Below, piece after piece: positions 1 to 7,660 of a DNA stretch of 64,000 nucleotides. Where the stretch lies: NCBI GenBank assembly GCA_020723305.1, contig DYJC01000004.1, positions 1 through 64,000 of the forward strand, written 5' to 3'. The notes under the pieces are model-generated. The model was not told the DNA's origin. It worked only from the letters and a program-made list of their open reading frames with translations, and made no database searches. The position numbers were made by a program, and so were the translations under genes. Positions within the stretch are counted from its first letter, which is position 1, and the number at the start of each line of letters is the position of its first letter. Origin of the DNA: Desulfosudis oleivorans. Lineage in GTDB: Bacteria; Desulfobacterota; Desulfobacteria; Desulfobacterales; SURF-7.

Positions 1-119
1 ATACCAGGCCTGCATCACCGCTGCGGCTGGTCTTCAGCAATCCGTTGCATGTGGAGATCGACCGGGGCTTTGATCCGGTCACCCTGCGGCAGCTTGTGTA
101 TGCATTGCGGCAGGCATGA
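1..119 (+). CDS. tnpA: IS66 accessory protein TnpA (OrfA), C-terminal end only, cut by window edge
   Basis: Reading from base 3, 38 codons run open from the window edge to a TGA at 117-119. The translated end (VEIDRGFDPVTLRQLVYALR) is the characteristic C-terminus of the IS66 OrfA/TnpA accessory protein, a DNA-binding helper of the IS66 transposase. The next IS66 gene starts one base after this stop, the usual compact IS66 arrangement. The rest of the gene lies outside the window, so whether it is intact cannot be judged. Confidence 0.8.
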   Translation, partial: TRPASPLRLVFSNPLHVEIDRGFDPVTLRQLVYALRQA

Positions 120-120
120 T

Positions 121-591
121 ATGTTTCTGACGTTGCAAACCAAAGTATATCTCGCCGTAGGCAGCACGGATATGAGAAAATCCATCAACGGGCTGTCGAT
201 ACTAGTGGAAGAGGCTCTGGAGATGGACCCTTTCAGCGGCTATCTGTTTGCATTTTCCAACCGTCGGCGGAACCAGATCAAAATATTATACTGGGATCGG
301 AACGGCTTCTGCCTATGGCAGAAACGCCTGGAGAAACACCGGTTCAGATGGCCGGTTTATCCGGAGGATGTGATGGAGATCGACCAGCGGGAACTGAGCT
401 GGCTTCTGGAGGGACTGGATCTGGAGAAAGAGGAACAGAAAAAACAATCCCGGATCGAATTTCTGGAAGAAAGAATCCGTTTGTTGCAGAATGAGCTGTT
501 TGGCCGAAAGAGTGAAAAACAGCCCAAACCGGATCAGCAGCAGATGCTCCTGTTTGATGAGCAGGCAGCAGAGAAGGGACGGGGAAAATAA
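121..591 (+). CDS. tnpB: IS66 TnpB (OrfB) fused to the first ~35 residues of TnpC; broken element
   Basis: The ATG at 121 opens MFLTLQTKVYLAVGSTDMRK, the standard start of IS66 TnpB, an accessory protein of about 115 residues. Here the frame does not stop after the usual ...WLLEGLDL end. It runs on into a charged helix and the LFGRKSEK segment that belongs to the N-terminus of the IS66 transposase TnpC, and stops at TAA 589-591. The last residues (KGRGK) are encoded by GGGACG-type repeat units, so TnpC was cut near base 573. No further TnpC sequence follows; a different element comes next. The IS66 copy is therefore dead, although the TnpB portion itself looks intact. A longer upstream start at 49 only reads over tnpA in another frame. 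Confidence 0.75.
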   Translation: MFLTLQTKVYLAVGSTDMRKSINGLSILVEEALEMDPFSGYLFAFSNRRRNQIKILYWDRNGFCLWQKRLEKHRFRWPVYPEDVMEIDQRELSWLLEGLDLEKEEQKKQSRIEFLEERIRLLQNELFGRKSEKQPKPDQQQMLLFDEQAAEKGRGK

Positions 592-623
592 GGGACGGGA
601 AAATAAGGGACGTACATGAAAAT
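574..623 (+). repeat. Three tandem GGGACG-type units at the IS66/RAYT junction
   Basis: Three related units follow one another: AAGGGACGGGGAAAAT (574-589), AAGGGACGGGAAAAT (590-604) and AAGGGACGTACATGAAAAT (605-623). The last is the left terminal repeat of the neighbouring RAYT element. The first two look like shortened duplicates of that terminus, possibly left by slippage or earlier insertions. This is seen directly in the sequence; the mechanism is inference. Confidence 0.6.
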
Positions 624-1698
624 ATGAATTGACATTGCAATAAGTCAATGATAGTTCATCGTCATGCCAAGAAAAGCAAGAATAGATGCGCCAGGAGCCA
701 TACATCATGTAATCGGTCGTGGTATTAACCGGAAGGAAATCTTTTCCGATAAAAAGGACTACAATAATTTTCTGGAACGTCTGGGTGAGATATTGATTGG
801 GAGTAAGACATCCTGCTACGCATGGGCATTGATACCGAATCATTTTCACCTCTTGTTAAGGACAGGAGATGACTCGATTTCAAACATAATGAAAAGATTA
901 TTGACCGGATATGCTGTGAGTTACAATCGGCGCCATGATCGATCGGGGCACCTTTTTCAAAATCGCTATAAATCCATTCTTTGCCAGGAAGATACATATT
1001 TATTAGAGCTGGTTCGCTATATTCATTTAAATCCGCTGAGGGCAAAAGTCGTTTCAAATTTCAACAAACTAAGCCGACATCCTTATTGCGGTCATGCTGT
1101 GATTTTGGGTCACAGGAAGCAAGACTGGCAGGATACGGAATATATATTGCGATTATTTGGCAAGAGGGTCGGTTCAGCAAGAAGAAAATACAGTGAATTC
1201 GTAAAGAAAGGTATTGAACAGGGCAAGCGTCCGGACCTGATCGGTGGAGGGCTTCTGCGGAGCCATGGAGGATGGTCGGGTGTCAGATCAATGGTAAAGT
1301 CAGGAGAATATCAAAAAGGGGATGAACGTATTTTGGGTGATGGGGAATTTGTCACAGAGGTTCTTGCCTGCGCGAAAGAGAAGCTGGAAAATAAATACCG
1401 AATGAAGGCCAAAGGTTTCGACTTAGAGAGTCTCATTCATCGGGTGGCAGAACTGACCGGACTGGCAGGGGATGAGATACTGGACGGAGTGAGGGATCAA
1501 AAACGGATAGATGCCCGGAGCATATTGGTACATTGGGCAACAGATCAGTTGGGTATTACTCAAACCAAATTGGCGGAAAAGCTGAATCTAACACAGTCCG
1601 CTATCAGTCATGCTGCCCGAAGGGGACGAGTTCTTGTAAAAAACAATCAATATTCTTTAAGCTGAAGCTACTTTTCATATTTTCATGTACGTCCCCTT
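605..1698 (+). mobile_element. RAYT (IS200-like Y1 transposase) element with inverted ends
   Basis: The ends are inverted repeats. GGGACGTACATG plus the following 10 bases at 607-628 reappears as its exact reverse complement at 1674-1695, a perfect 22-bp match. The right copy has one extra G, and both are flanked outside by A/T-rich AATAA/TTAT. The repeats bracket a single transposase gene with about 35 bases of leader and 8 bases of tail. Such outward GGGACGTAC-type ends are common on transposases related to REP-associated tyrosine transposases. The element landed in or beside the IS66 copy and now sits directly upstream of the pirin gene. Confidence 0.75.
664..1665 (+). CDS. REP-associated tyrosine transposase (Y1_Tnp domain) with C-terminal helix-turn-helix
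   Basis: This 333-residue protein has the Y1/HuH single-strand DNA transposase fold in residues 1-150. The HuH motif is HFH at 60-62 (NHFHLLLR), and the tyrosine-bearing helix follows (TGYAVSYNRRH, Y83/Y87), then GHLFQNRYKS, the standard RAYT signature. Residues 250-333 add a DnaA/XRE-like helix-turn-helix (LAEKLNLTQSAISHAARRG) that probably binds the element ends. These enzymes nick and rejoin single-stranded DNA at hairpin-bearing ends without target duplication. All key residues are present, so the enzyme could be active. The only gene inside the inverted repeats is this one. Start at ATG 664 is typical for the family (MPRKARIDAPGA). Confidence 0.9.
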   Translation: MPRKARIDAPGAIHHVIGRGINRKEIFSDKKDYNNFLERLGEILIGSKTSCYAWALIPNHFHLLLRTGDDSISNIMKRLLTGYAVSYNRRHDRSGHLFQNRYKSILCQEDTYLLELVRYIHLNPLRAKVVSNFNKLSRHPYCGHAVILGHRKQDWQDTEYILRLFGKRVGSARRKYSEFVKKGIEQGKRPDLIGGGLLRSHGGWSGVRSMVKSGEYQKGDERILGDGEFVTEVLACAKEKLENKYRMKAKGFDLESLIHRVAELTGLAGDEILDGVRDQKRIDARSILVHWATDQLGITQTKLAEKLNLTQSAISHAARRGRVLVKNNQYSLS

Positions 1699-2457
1699 AT
1701 GGCTAATAAAATGATAGAGATCATCAGAGCAAACAAAAGGCATTTTTCCGATTTTGAATGGTTGAAAACATACTGGCTGTTCTCTTTTTCAAACTATTTT
1801 GATCCCCATAACATCCAGTTTGGTGCACTTAGGGTATTCAATGACGACGTTGTTCAGCCTGGAACGGGATTCCCGACACATCCACACGAGGAGATGGAGA
1901 TCATAACAATTGTGCTTGAAGGAGAGATGACCCATCAAGACAGTATGGGTAACAAGGCCGTCATAAAAGCCGGTGATGTGCAACGCATGTCAGCCGGAAC
2001 CGGGCTTACTCACTCCGAATTCAATCTGGCTCAAACGCCTGTGCACTTTTATCAGATATGGATATTCCCGGATACGTCCGGACTGAAGCCGACATACGAC
2101 CAGAAGAGATACAAAGCAAACGAATGGAAGAATCGGTTGCTGCCTGTGGCATCCGGTCAAAACATACAGGGGGCTGTCACCTTTCATACAGACGCTACAA
2201 TTTATCGCTGCTCGTTGGAAGCAGAAAAAGAGGTGACCCACAATGCAACCTCTGGGCGCAGAATCTTCATTTACCTGACCGAAGGACAAATCTCAGCAAA
2301 CAGCGAAATACTGATGGCCAAGGACCAGGCACGCATTGATATCGAGGAACCCCTGGTTCTTAAAGCGCAACAGCCGTCCGAGCTGATCCTGATTGACGTT
2401 CCCTCATGCAAGGGATGGGGTTACAGTCCAAAAACTCTGACAGGCAAGAGACAATAA
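1699..2457 (+). CDS. Pirin family cupin protein
   Basis: A bicupin of the pirin family, 252 residues. The N-terminal cupin keeps the iron ligands H61 and H63 (PTHPHEEME) and H105 and E107 (GTGLTHSEF), as in human pirin and the quercetinase-active YhaK/YhhW proteins. The family acts as Fe(II) dioxygenases or as redox-responsive regulators; the substrate here is unknown. The protein most resembling family N-termini starts at M5 (ATG 1711, MIEIIRANKRHF). ATG 1699 lies against the inverted repeat of the RAYT element and has no ribosome site, so 1711 may be the true start. The insertion has probably separated the gene from its old promoter. A DODA-type dioxygenase follows 29 bases on. Confidence 0.88.
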   Translation: MANKMIEIIRANKRHFSDFEWLKTYWLFSFSNYFDPHNIQFGALRVFNDDVVQPGTGFPTHPHEEMEIITIVLEGEMTHQDSMGNKAVIKAGDVQRMSAGTGLTHSEFNLAQTPVHFYQIWIFPDTSGLKPTYDQKRYKANEWKNRLLPVASGQNIQGAVTFHTDATIYRCSLEAEKEVTHNATSGRRIFIYLTEGQISANSEILMAKDQARIDIEEPLVLKAQQPSELILIDVPSCKGWGYSPKTLTGKRQ

Positions 2458-2486
2458 TGAAAATATAAAGGGTTTCCTCTACTGCC

Positions 2487-3221
2487 ATGAATCAAAAAAA
2501 CCCTCAAAATCAGGCCCAAATTGTCTATATCTCCCACGGAGGCGGCCCATTGCCGATTCTTGGAGATACCAGCCACAAAGCGATGGTCAATTTCATGCTG
2601 CATCTTCCATCCCGGCTGAGGAAACCAGATGTTATCCTTGTCATCAGTGCCCATTGGGAAGAGAGCGCGGCGACACTGTCAGGGGCAAATGCTCCTCCCA
2701 TGTTATTTGATTATTATGGTTTTCCCGATGAAGCTTATACAATCACTTATCCAGCCCCCGGAAGCCCCGCACTTGCAAATAGGATAATCAGCCTGCTGAA
2801 TAAAAACAATATTCCAGCTCGGCTTGATTCCCAGCGGGGATTTGACCATGGCTTGTTTATCCCATTGAAACTGATGTACCCTCAAGCCGATATTCCTTCT
2901 CTGCAACTTTCGCTATTGCGCAATCTGAATCCGGCGGCACATATAGCCATTGGCAAAGCATTGCGGGAATTGATGCATGAGAACATTCTGATAATCGGGT
3001 CCGGGTTTTCATTCCACAACATGAGTGCATTTTCCCGGCGAGGAATGAATACACCAGATCCAGCCAATGACGCTTTCCAAAATTGGTTGATAGACCTGTG
3101 TACCGGCCCGATATCCCAGTCCGATCGTGAACAACGTCTGATCGATTGGCAGAAAGCCCCACTGTCATCCACGCGAAGAGCATTTGTTGCCACTTCATGT
3201 GTGTCTTGGTATGGCGGATAA
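2487..3221 (+). CDS. DODA-type (LigB-like class III) extradiol ring-cleavage dioxygenase
   Basis: A 244-residue member of the 4,5-DOPA dioxygenase/YgiD family. It has the metal-ligand histidines typical of the group: YISHGGGPLP (H17), VISAHWEES (H56) and the later FDHGLFIPL and FSFHNM motifs. These enzymes cleave catechol-like rings with Fe(II) or Zn(II); many bacterial members have no known natural substrate. It lies 29 bases after the pirin gene on the same strand, so the pair is probably co-transcribed, and pirin-DODA pairing suggests a role with aromatic or quinol compounds (inference). The length matches the family and nothing looks broken. Confidence 0.88.
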   Translation: MNQKNPQNQAQIVYISHGGGPLPILGDTSHKAMVNFMLHLPSRLRKPDVILVISAHWEESAATLSGANAPPMLFDYYGFPDEAYTITYPAPGSPALANRIISLLNKNNIPARLDSQRGFDHGLFIPLKLMYPQADIPSLQLSLLRNLNPAAHIAIGKALRELMHENILIIGSGFSFHNMSAFSRRGMNTPDPANDAFQNWLIDLCTGPISQSDREQRLIDWQKAPLSSTRRAFVATSCVSWYGG

Positions 3222-3311
3222 GCCGGCTTTCACCATATTTGATGACTACATCCTGGGTAAACGCGGAGTTGCGTTTTTATGGTGAAAAAAATATTCCAGA
3301 ATTCGGCATTG

Positions 3312-3350
3312 GCAATAAAAAAGGGCTTAGCATGCTCTGCTAAACCCTTT
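3312..3350 (-). terminator. Rho-independent terminator after the tRNA pair
   Basis: On the minus strand AAAGGG-TTTAGCA pairs with TGCTAA-GCCCTTT around a short loop, and is followed by a run of six T. It lies just downstream of tRNA-Cys. Confidence 0.8.
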
Positions 3351-3358
3351 GAATTTTT

Positions 3359-3433
3359 TGGAGGCGGCATCCGGATTTGAACCGGAGAGTGTCGGTTTTG
3401 CAGACCGATGCCTTACCACTTGGCTATGCCGCC
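3359..3433 (-). tRNA. tRNA-Cys (GCA)
   Basis: On the minus strand a 75-base cloverleaf runs from GGCGGCA to TGCCGCC-T-CCA. The acceptor pairs over seven bases, the discriminator is U73 (usual for tRNA-Cys), CCA is encoded, and the anticodon loop CTGCAAA gives anticodon GCA. The T-arm carries GGTTCAAATCC. It follows tRNA-Gly by eight bases, in the same transcript. Confidence 0.96.
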
Positions 3434-3441
3434 AAAAAAAA

Positions 3442-3516
3442 TGGAGCGGGAAACGGGATTTGAACCCGCGACTTCGACCTTGGCAAGGTCGCACTCTACC
3501 ACTGAGTTATTCCCGC
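3442..3516 (-). tRNA. tRNA-Gly (GCC)
   Basis: On the minus strand a 75-base cloverleaf runs from GCGGGAA to TTCCCGC-T-CCA. The anticodon arm CGACCTTGCCAAGGTCG reads GCC, for glycine. The D-loop is AACTCAGTGGTAGAGTG, the T-arm is GCGGGTTCAAATCCCG, and CCA is encoded. It is the first tRNA of a two-gene operon with tRNA-Cys. Confidence 0.96.
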
Positions 3517-3530
3517 TCAGCAAGGCAAAC

Positions 3531-3559
3531 TATTTAGCGTTTTCAGTCAACCTTGTCAA
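3531..3559 (-). promoter_or_regulatory. Sigma-70 promoter of the tRNA-Gly/tRNA-Cys operon
   Basis: The minus strand has TTGACA (3554-3559), a 17-base spacer and TAAATA (3531-3536), 14 bases before the tRNA-Gly 5' end. It is a near-consensus promoter for a stable-RNA unit. Confidence 0.75.
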
Positions 3560-3570
3560 CAAAAAATAGA

Positions 3571-4140
3571 TTAATTTTGTAACAGTTTTTTAAAACGGTT
3601 GAAATAATCATAGCCGGACCAGATTGTAAAGACAAGTGCGCCCCAGATGAAAAAAGTTCCGATTGCATGCATGTTCAGACCGAGATAACGATAGTGAAGC
3701 AACAGCGGGATAATGGCTGCGATCTGAAATCCGACTTTGTATTTCCCGAGAGATGAAGCGGAAATATCCTCCCCTCTTTCTGCAATGATATTACGAAGCC
3801 CGGTTACGGCAAGCTCACGGCCGATAATAATACAGGCGATCCAGGCCGGTACCCAATCGTACGATACCAGCATGATCAGAGATGAAGAAACCAGAAGCTT
3901 GTCTGCCAGGGGATCCATGGCTTTCCCGAAATTGGACACCAGGCCATCCCGTCTTGCAAGAAAGCCGTCAAGGTAGTCGGTGATTGCAGCGATTGTGAAA
4001 GCCAATGCAGCAAAAAAAGTACAAATCCGGTTCGGAGGAAACAACAGAAGGATCACAATAATCGGGCCGGCAGCCATGCGAAACATGGTCAGGTTATTGG
4101 GATTCCGTAAAAAATATGGTATTCGACTATTTTGAGACAT
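3571..4140 (-). CDS. pgsA: CDP-diacylglycerol-glycerol-3-phosphate 3-phosphatidyltransferase
   Basis: PgsA makes phosphatidylglycerol phosphate, the committed step to phosphatidylglycerol and cardiolipin, in the inner membrane. The 189-residue protein is mostly hydrophobic and carries the CDP-alcohol phosphotransferase motif DG-x2-AR-x8-G-x3-D-x3-D, seen as DGFLARRDG (58-66) and then GKAMDPLAD with metal-binding D76 and D80. The conserved start PYFLRNPNNLTMFR is typical. It is the last protein gene of the long leftward block, 20 bases after tal, and is followed by the separately promoted tRNAs. Confidence 0.93.
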   Translation of the reverse strand: MSQNSRIPYFLRNPNNLTMFRMAAGPIIVILLLFPPNRICTFFAALAFTIAAITDYLDGFLARRDGLVSNFGKAMDPLADKLLVSSSLIMLVSYDWVPAWIACIIIGRELAVTGLRNIIAERGEDISASSLGKYKVGFQIAAIIPLLLHYRYLGLNMHAIGTFFIWGALVFTIWSGYDYFNRFKKLLQN

Positions 4141-4160
4141 TGTTCTGCCGTTTATCCGGT

Positions 4161-4805
4161 TTATTTTTTGGTTTTTTCCCAGTCTCTTAAAAAGGTTTCC
4201 AACCCCTTGTCGGTCATCGGGTGTGAAGCCAGTTTACTGAGAACATTGTATGGGATCGTGGCAATATCCGCACCCATCATTGCAGATTCCAGAACATGCA
4301 GCGGATTCCGCACGCTGGCCACGATGATTTCCGTATCATAAGCATAATTATCGAAAATCTCAACAATCTGCTCAATCAACACCAGGCCGTCCTGTGAAAG
4401 ATCATCCAGTCGTCCGATAAACGGACTGACATAGGTTGCGCCTGCTTTTGCGGCCATCAGGGCCTGAAGCGCAGAAAATACCAGGGTGACGTTGGTTTTG
4501 ATCCCTTCTCCGGACAGGATGCGGGTGGCCTTGATCCCGTTAATGGTCATCGGTATTTTGACAACAATATTCTTGCTGATTTTTGAAAGCGAGCGGGCTT
4601 CTTTGACCATCCCATCCACATCGATGCTGATCACCTCCGCACTGACCGGACCTTCAACAATCTGACAAATCTCTCTGATGATCTTTTCAAAATTTCCACC
4701 TTCTTTTGCAATCAGGGATGGATTGGTGGTTACGCCATCCACCATACCCATGCTGTTGGCGTCTTTGATTTCTTCAATGTTCGCCGTATCGATAAAAAAC
4801 TTCAT
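4161..4805 (-). CDS. tal: Transaldolase (short, fructose-6-phosphate-aldolase-like type)
   Basis: A 214-residue protein of the short transaldolase/FSA family. These transfer dihydroxyacetone units between sugar phosphates in the non-oxidative pentose phosphate pathway. The start [23 protein letters not shown] and the Schiff-base lysine in VVKIPMT (K83) are clear. The start at 4805 was chosen over an upstream ATG at 4838 because AAGGAGG sits 8 bases before it and the family begins MKFF. Transaldolase and not FSA activity is usual for this sequence type, but the two cannot be separated by eye. Confidence 0.92.
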   Translation of the reverse strand: MKFFIDTANIEEIKDANSMGMVDGVTTNPSLIAKEGGNFEKIIREICQIVEGPVSAEVISIDVDGMVKEARSLSKISKNIVVKIPMTINGIKATRILSGEGIKTNVTLVFSALQALMAAKAGATYVSPFIGRLDDLSQDGLVLIEQIVEIFDNYAYDTEIIVASVRNPLHVLESAMMGADIATIPYNVLSKLASHPMTDKGLETFLRDWEKTKK

Positions 4806-4853
4806 CTGCCTTGCCTCCTTTAAAAAAACGTGTAACAAACCTTTATCCGGGAA

Positions 4854-5117
4854 TTAAAAACTCTTTTGTTGAAAAAGATAGGTGTCCCTGCATTTTGTGC
4901 TGCAAAAATACAGATCTTTTCCTTTGTCATACAAGTGAACACCCTCTCTCCGGGGAAAATATACCTCACAAACCGGATCTTTGATCATGAGATCATCCAC
5001 CTGATTGTTTGCCTGGTCCGACAGGCTTTGATTGACGGATCCGCGGATCTGTTTCACAAGCTTACGCACCTTGAAAAAGGCATAGATTATGCCTATTAAA
5101 AATATCAATCTCCACAT
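4854..5117 (-). CDS. Small membrane-anchored YHS/TRASH-like metal-binding protein (PP0621-like)
   Basis: An 87-residue protein. Residues 2-17 (WRLIFLIGIIYAFFKV) form one membrane anchor, then a basic stretch. Residues 45-82 have a YHS-type zinc/metal-binding pattern: DPVCEVYFP, then YFCSTKCRDTYL, giving three cysteines. Proteins of this shape are common beside folK in this group; their function is unknown, with metal binding or protein quality control suggested. The gene overlaps the end of folK by 13 bases, which argues for translational coupling. Confidence 0.7.
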   Translation of the reverse strand: MWRLIFLIGIIYAFFKVRKLVKQIRGSVNQSLSDQANNQVDDLMIKDPVCEVYFPRREGVHLYDKGKDLYFCSTKCRDTYLFQQKSF

Positions 5118-5620
5118 GGATACTGAATAACCTCCTGACCTTCCGGGTCAATCCTGTCCAAAAGATTCTTCATTGTCTCACCCAGTATTGGATGAACAAT
5201 ATCCGGGTCTATATCACAAAGAGGTTTTAAAACAAAACATCTTTTATGCATCCTTGGATGAGGAATCACAAGCCCGGGATGATGAAGAACAAAAGAACCA
5301 TATAAAAGAAGATCCATATCCAGAATACGAGGCCCGAATCGAATATCACTTGATTTCCGCCCCACCTGCTGCTCGATCCCTTTGACAGTCGCAAGGAGGG
5401 AAATTGGTTCCAGCGAAGTTTCAACCTGAACAACACCGTTGATAAACCAATCCTGTTCAATATAATCCACCGGCTCGGTCTGATAAAACGGAGAGCAGGT
5501 CAGAACCGAAATGTGATCCTGATCATTCAGGAGTTGGATTCCCTTTTCACAATTTTCTATCCGATTCCCCATGTTGGAGCCAACAGAAATATAGGCCACG
5601 TGATGATCCCTATTTTTCAT
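5105..5620 (-). CDS. folK: 2-amino-4-hydroxy-6-hydroxymethyldihydropteridine pyrophosphokinase
   Basis: HPPK transfers pyrophosphate from ATP to hydroxymethyl-dihydropterin in folate synthesis. The 171-residue protein has AYISVGSNMGNR at the start, the FYQTEPV substrate loop, and RFGPRILDMDLLLYG with the paired aspartates that bind magnesium, then IPHPRMHKR. Its length is normal. It overlaps both neighbours (the lipoprotein gene by 11 bases, the YHS gene by 13), consistent with one tightly packed transcript. Confidence 0.93.
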   Translation of the reverse strand: MKNRDHHVAYISVGSNMGNRIENCEKGIQLLNDQDHISVLTCSPFYQTEPVDYIEQDWFINGVVQVETSLEPISLLATVKGIEQQVGRKSSDIRFGPRILDMDLLLYGSFVLHHPGLVIPHPRMHKRCFVLKPLCDIDPDIVHPILGETMKNLLDRIDPEGQEVIQYPCGD

Positions 5621-6215
5621 GACTGCCTTTGACCTGATCCTCTCCGGTGTTGACCGGATGATGGATGCTGATCACATTGGAATCCGGACTTTTTACATTG
5701 TATTCCGTATATCCGACAACTTTATATTGATATATATTGGTATCCGGCTGTTTTTCCTGGCCCGCTTCCGGCTGAATAACCGGCCCTGAATCCTCAGCTA
5801 TCAAGGATTCGGTATCTTCTTCCTGTTCCAGATTATGGATATAAAACAGTTTCCGGCCATCTGTATCCGATGTGTTGGATTCGCTTATTTTCATATCACC
5901 CAATAACCAGAAGTTCACCGGGCACTCCCGGCAATCCTTTCCCTGTATCGGTGTCGTGGAACGATAAATTTTATATCCGATCAGTTGATCGGCATTATTC
6001 CCCTCTGGGATAGACCAGGAAAAAGTAAGGGTCTTTCCGTCAATCTCTCCGGACAGATCAAGCACTCCAGGCGGAATCTCTTCCGGAGGTGGAAGTGGTA
6101 ATCCTTTTTTCCCGCAGCCTGGCATGCTGATGACAAAAAGAACACAACAGCACAACAACCCCTTCTTCCAATACCCTTGCGGATTGTTCTGTTTCCCTGA
6201 ATGTGAGAATTTCAT
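5610..6215 (-). CDS. LptM-like lipoprotein with fibronectin-III-like region
   Basis: A 201-residue exported lipoprotein. After a basic N-terminus comes a hydrophobic helix (GLLCCCVLFVISMPGC) and a lipobox-type MPGC, so lipidation at C34 is expected. The mature start CGKKGLPLPPP is the hallmark of the short LptM/YifL lipoproteins usually found next to lysA or argH. The rest contains a fibronectin-III-like beta domain (LTFSWSIPEG..., IGYKIYRST) and an acidic linker. Its ATG overlaps the argH stop by four bases. An envelope role is likely; the exact function is unknown. Confidence 0.75.
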   Translation of the reverse strand: MKFSHSGKQNNPQGYWKKGLLCCCVLFVISMPGCGKKGLPLPPPEEIPPGVLDLSGEIDGKTLTFSWSIPEGNNADQLIGYKIYRSTTPIQGKDCRECPVNFWLLGDMKISESNTSDTDGRKLFYIHNLEQEEDTESLIAEDSGPVIQPEAGQEKQPDTNIYQYKVVGYTEYNVKSPDSNVISIHHPVNTGEDQVKGSHEK

Positions 6216-7630
6216 GGTGTATCCAGACTCCGAACCGCAATGCCGGCCATTTCGCTTTTCAACTTCGCTTCAGCAACCTCTATGGCAGACTTCACATTTT
6301 CCGTAGCTGTGCCCCCAAAAGAGTTCCGCCTGTCCACCATGGTATGCGTCTCTAAAAAGGCAAACAGGTCGGATTCAATACGCTTTGAAAAAAGCTTCAT
6401 CTCTTCCAGTTCAAGATCCTGGAGCTCCTTCCCTTTTCCAAGGGCATAGTTCACCGCTTTTCCCGCGCATGCATGGGCATCCCGGAACGGGACACCTTTT
6501 CCGACCAGGTAATCCGCCAATTCCGTGGCATTCAGATAACCGGTTCTGGTCGCTTCCAGCATTCTTTCTTTTCGTATCAAAATCAAGGGCAGCATTTTCG
6601 TATAAATATCAATACAGGCTTTCAGGGTATCGATGGTATCGAATAGCGGTTCCTTATCCTCCTGCATATCCCTATTGTATGCAAGGGGTAATGATTTCAT
6701 GATGGTGAAAAGCGCGATCATATTCCCGAAAACCCGCCCGGTTTTTCCCCGAACCAGCTCCGGGACATCGGGATTTTTTTTCTGCGGCATGATGCTGCTT
6801 CCGGTTGCAAAAGAATCCGGCAGTTCAATGAACCGGAATTCCGAAGAGGACCATAACACCATCTCCTCGGAGATCCGTGAAAAATGAACCATACAGATGC
6901 CGGCGGATGATAAGAATTCCATCATATAATCCCGGTCGGAAACCGCGTCAATACTGTTTGCCGAAGCTTTTGCAAACCCCAGCTGTTCGGTTGTATAGTC
7001 ACGATCAATGGGATAGGTTGTCCCGGCCAGTGCAGCGCTTCCAAGGGGATTCACATCCATCCGTTTCAGCCCGTCTGAAAATCTCTGGAAATCCCTTGTG
7101 AACATCTCGTAATACGCCATCATGTGATGGGAAAACAAGACCGGCTGGGCCCGCTGGAGATGGGTATAGCCCGGCAGGATCGCATCCAGATGCTTCTTTG
7201 CCAGATCCACAAAAACCTGCCGCAATGCCAGAAGTTGGCGGAGAATATCCTGCACAGCATCCTTGAGATACAATCTAGTATCCACGGCTACCTGATCATT
7301 CCGGCTCCTGGCTGTATGCAGCTTGTGCGCAGCCTTGGTAATTTTTTCCGCCAGGCTTCTCTCAATATGCATGTGGATATCCTCAAGGCTGTCATCATAC
7401 TGGAATTCGCCTCTTTCAATTTCCAGGCGTACCTTTGCCAAACCCTGAAGAATATCATCCGCATCCGATTCCGGAATAATCGATTCTTTTGCAAGCATTT
7501 TACAGTGAGCAGCACTTCCTTTGATATCATGAAAGTAAAGACGCTTGTCCACATGAATTGAAGAAGTAAATGCTTCTACACTTGTGTCTGTTTTTTCAGA
7601 AAATCTTCCATCCCAGGGTTTATCAGACAT
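6212..7630 (-). CDS. argH: Argininosuccinate lyase
   Basis: ArgH splits argininosuccinate into arginine and fumarate, the last step of arginine synthesis. At 472 residues it has the standard start KPWDGRFSEKTD, HTARSRNDQVA, the catalytic-serine loop signature GSSIMPQKKNPD and a DYLVGKGVPFRDAH end region. It is the last of five arginine genes in the order argB-D-F-G-H, all on the minus strand, with gaps under 35 bases. A GAGGT ribosome site precedes the ATG. Confidence 0.96.
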   Translation of the reverse strand: MSDKPWDGRFSEKTDTSVEAFTSSIHVDKRLYFHDIKGSAAHCKMLAKESIIPESDADDILQGLAKVRLEIERGEFQYDDSLEDIHMHIERSLAEKITKAAHKLHTARSRNDQVAVDTRLYLKDAVQDILRQLLALRQVFVDLAKKHLDAILPGYTHLQRAQPVLFSHHMMAYYEMFTRDFQRFSDGLKRMDVNPLGSAALAGTTYPIDRDYTTEQLGFAKASANSIDAVSDRDYMMEFLSSAGICMVHFSRISEEMVLWSSSEFRFIELPDSFATGSSIMPQKKNPDVPELVRGKTGRVFGNMIALFTIMKSLPLAYNRDMQEDKEPLFDTIDTLKACIDIYTKMLPLILIRKERMLEATRTGYLNATELADYLVGKGVPFRDAHACAGKAVNYALGKGKELQDLELEEMKLFSKRIESDLFAFLETHTMVDRRNSFGGTATENVKSAIEVAEAKLKSEMAGIAVRSLDTP

Positions 7631-7660
7631 GATTCAGACCTCGTTTCAATACTATTTACC

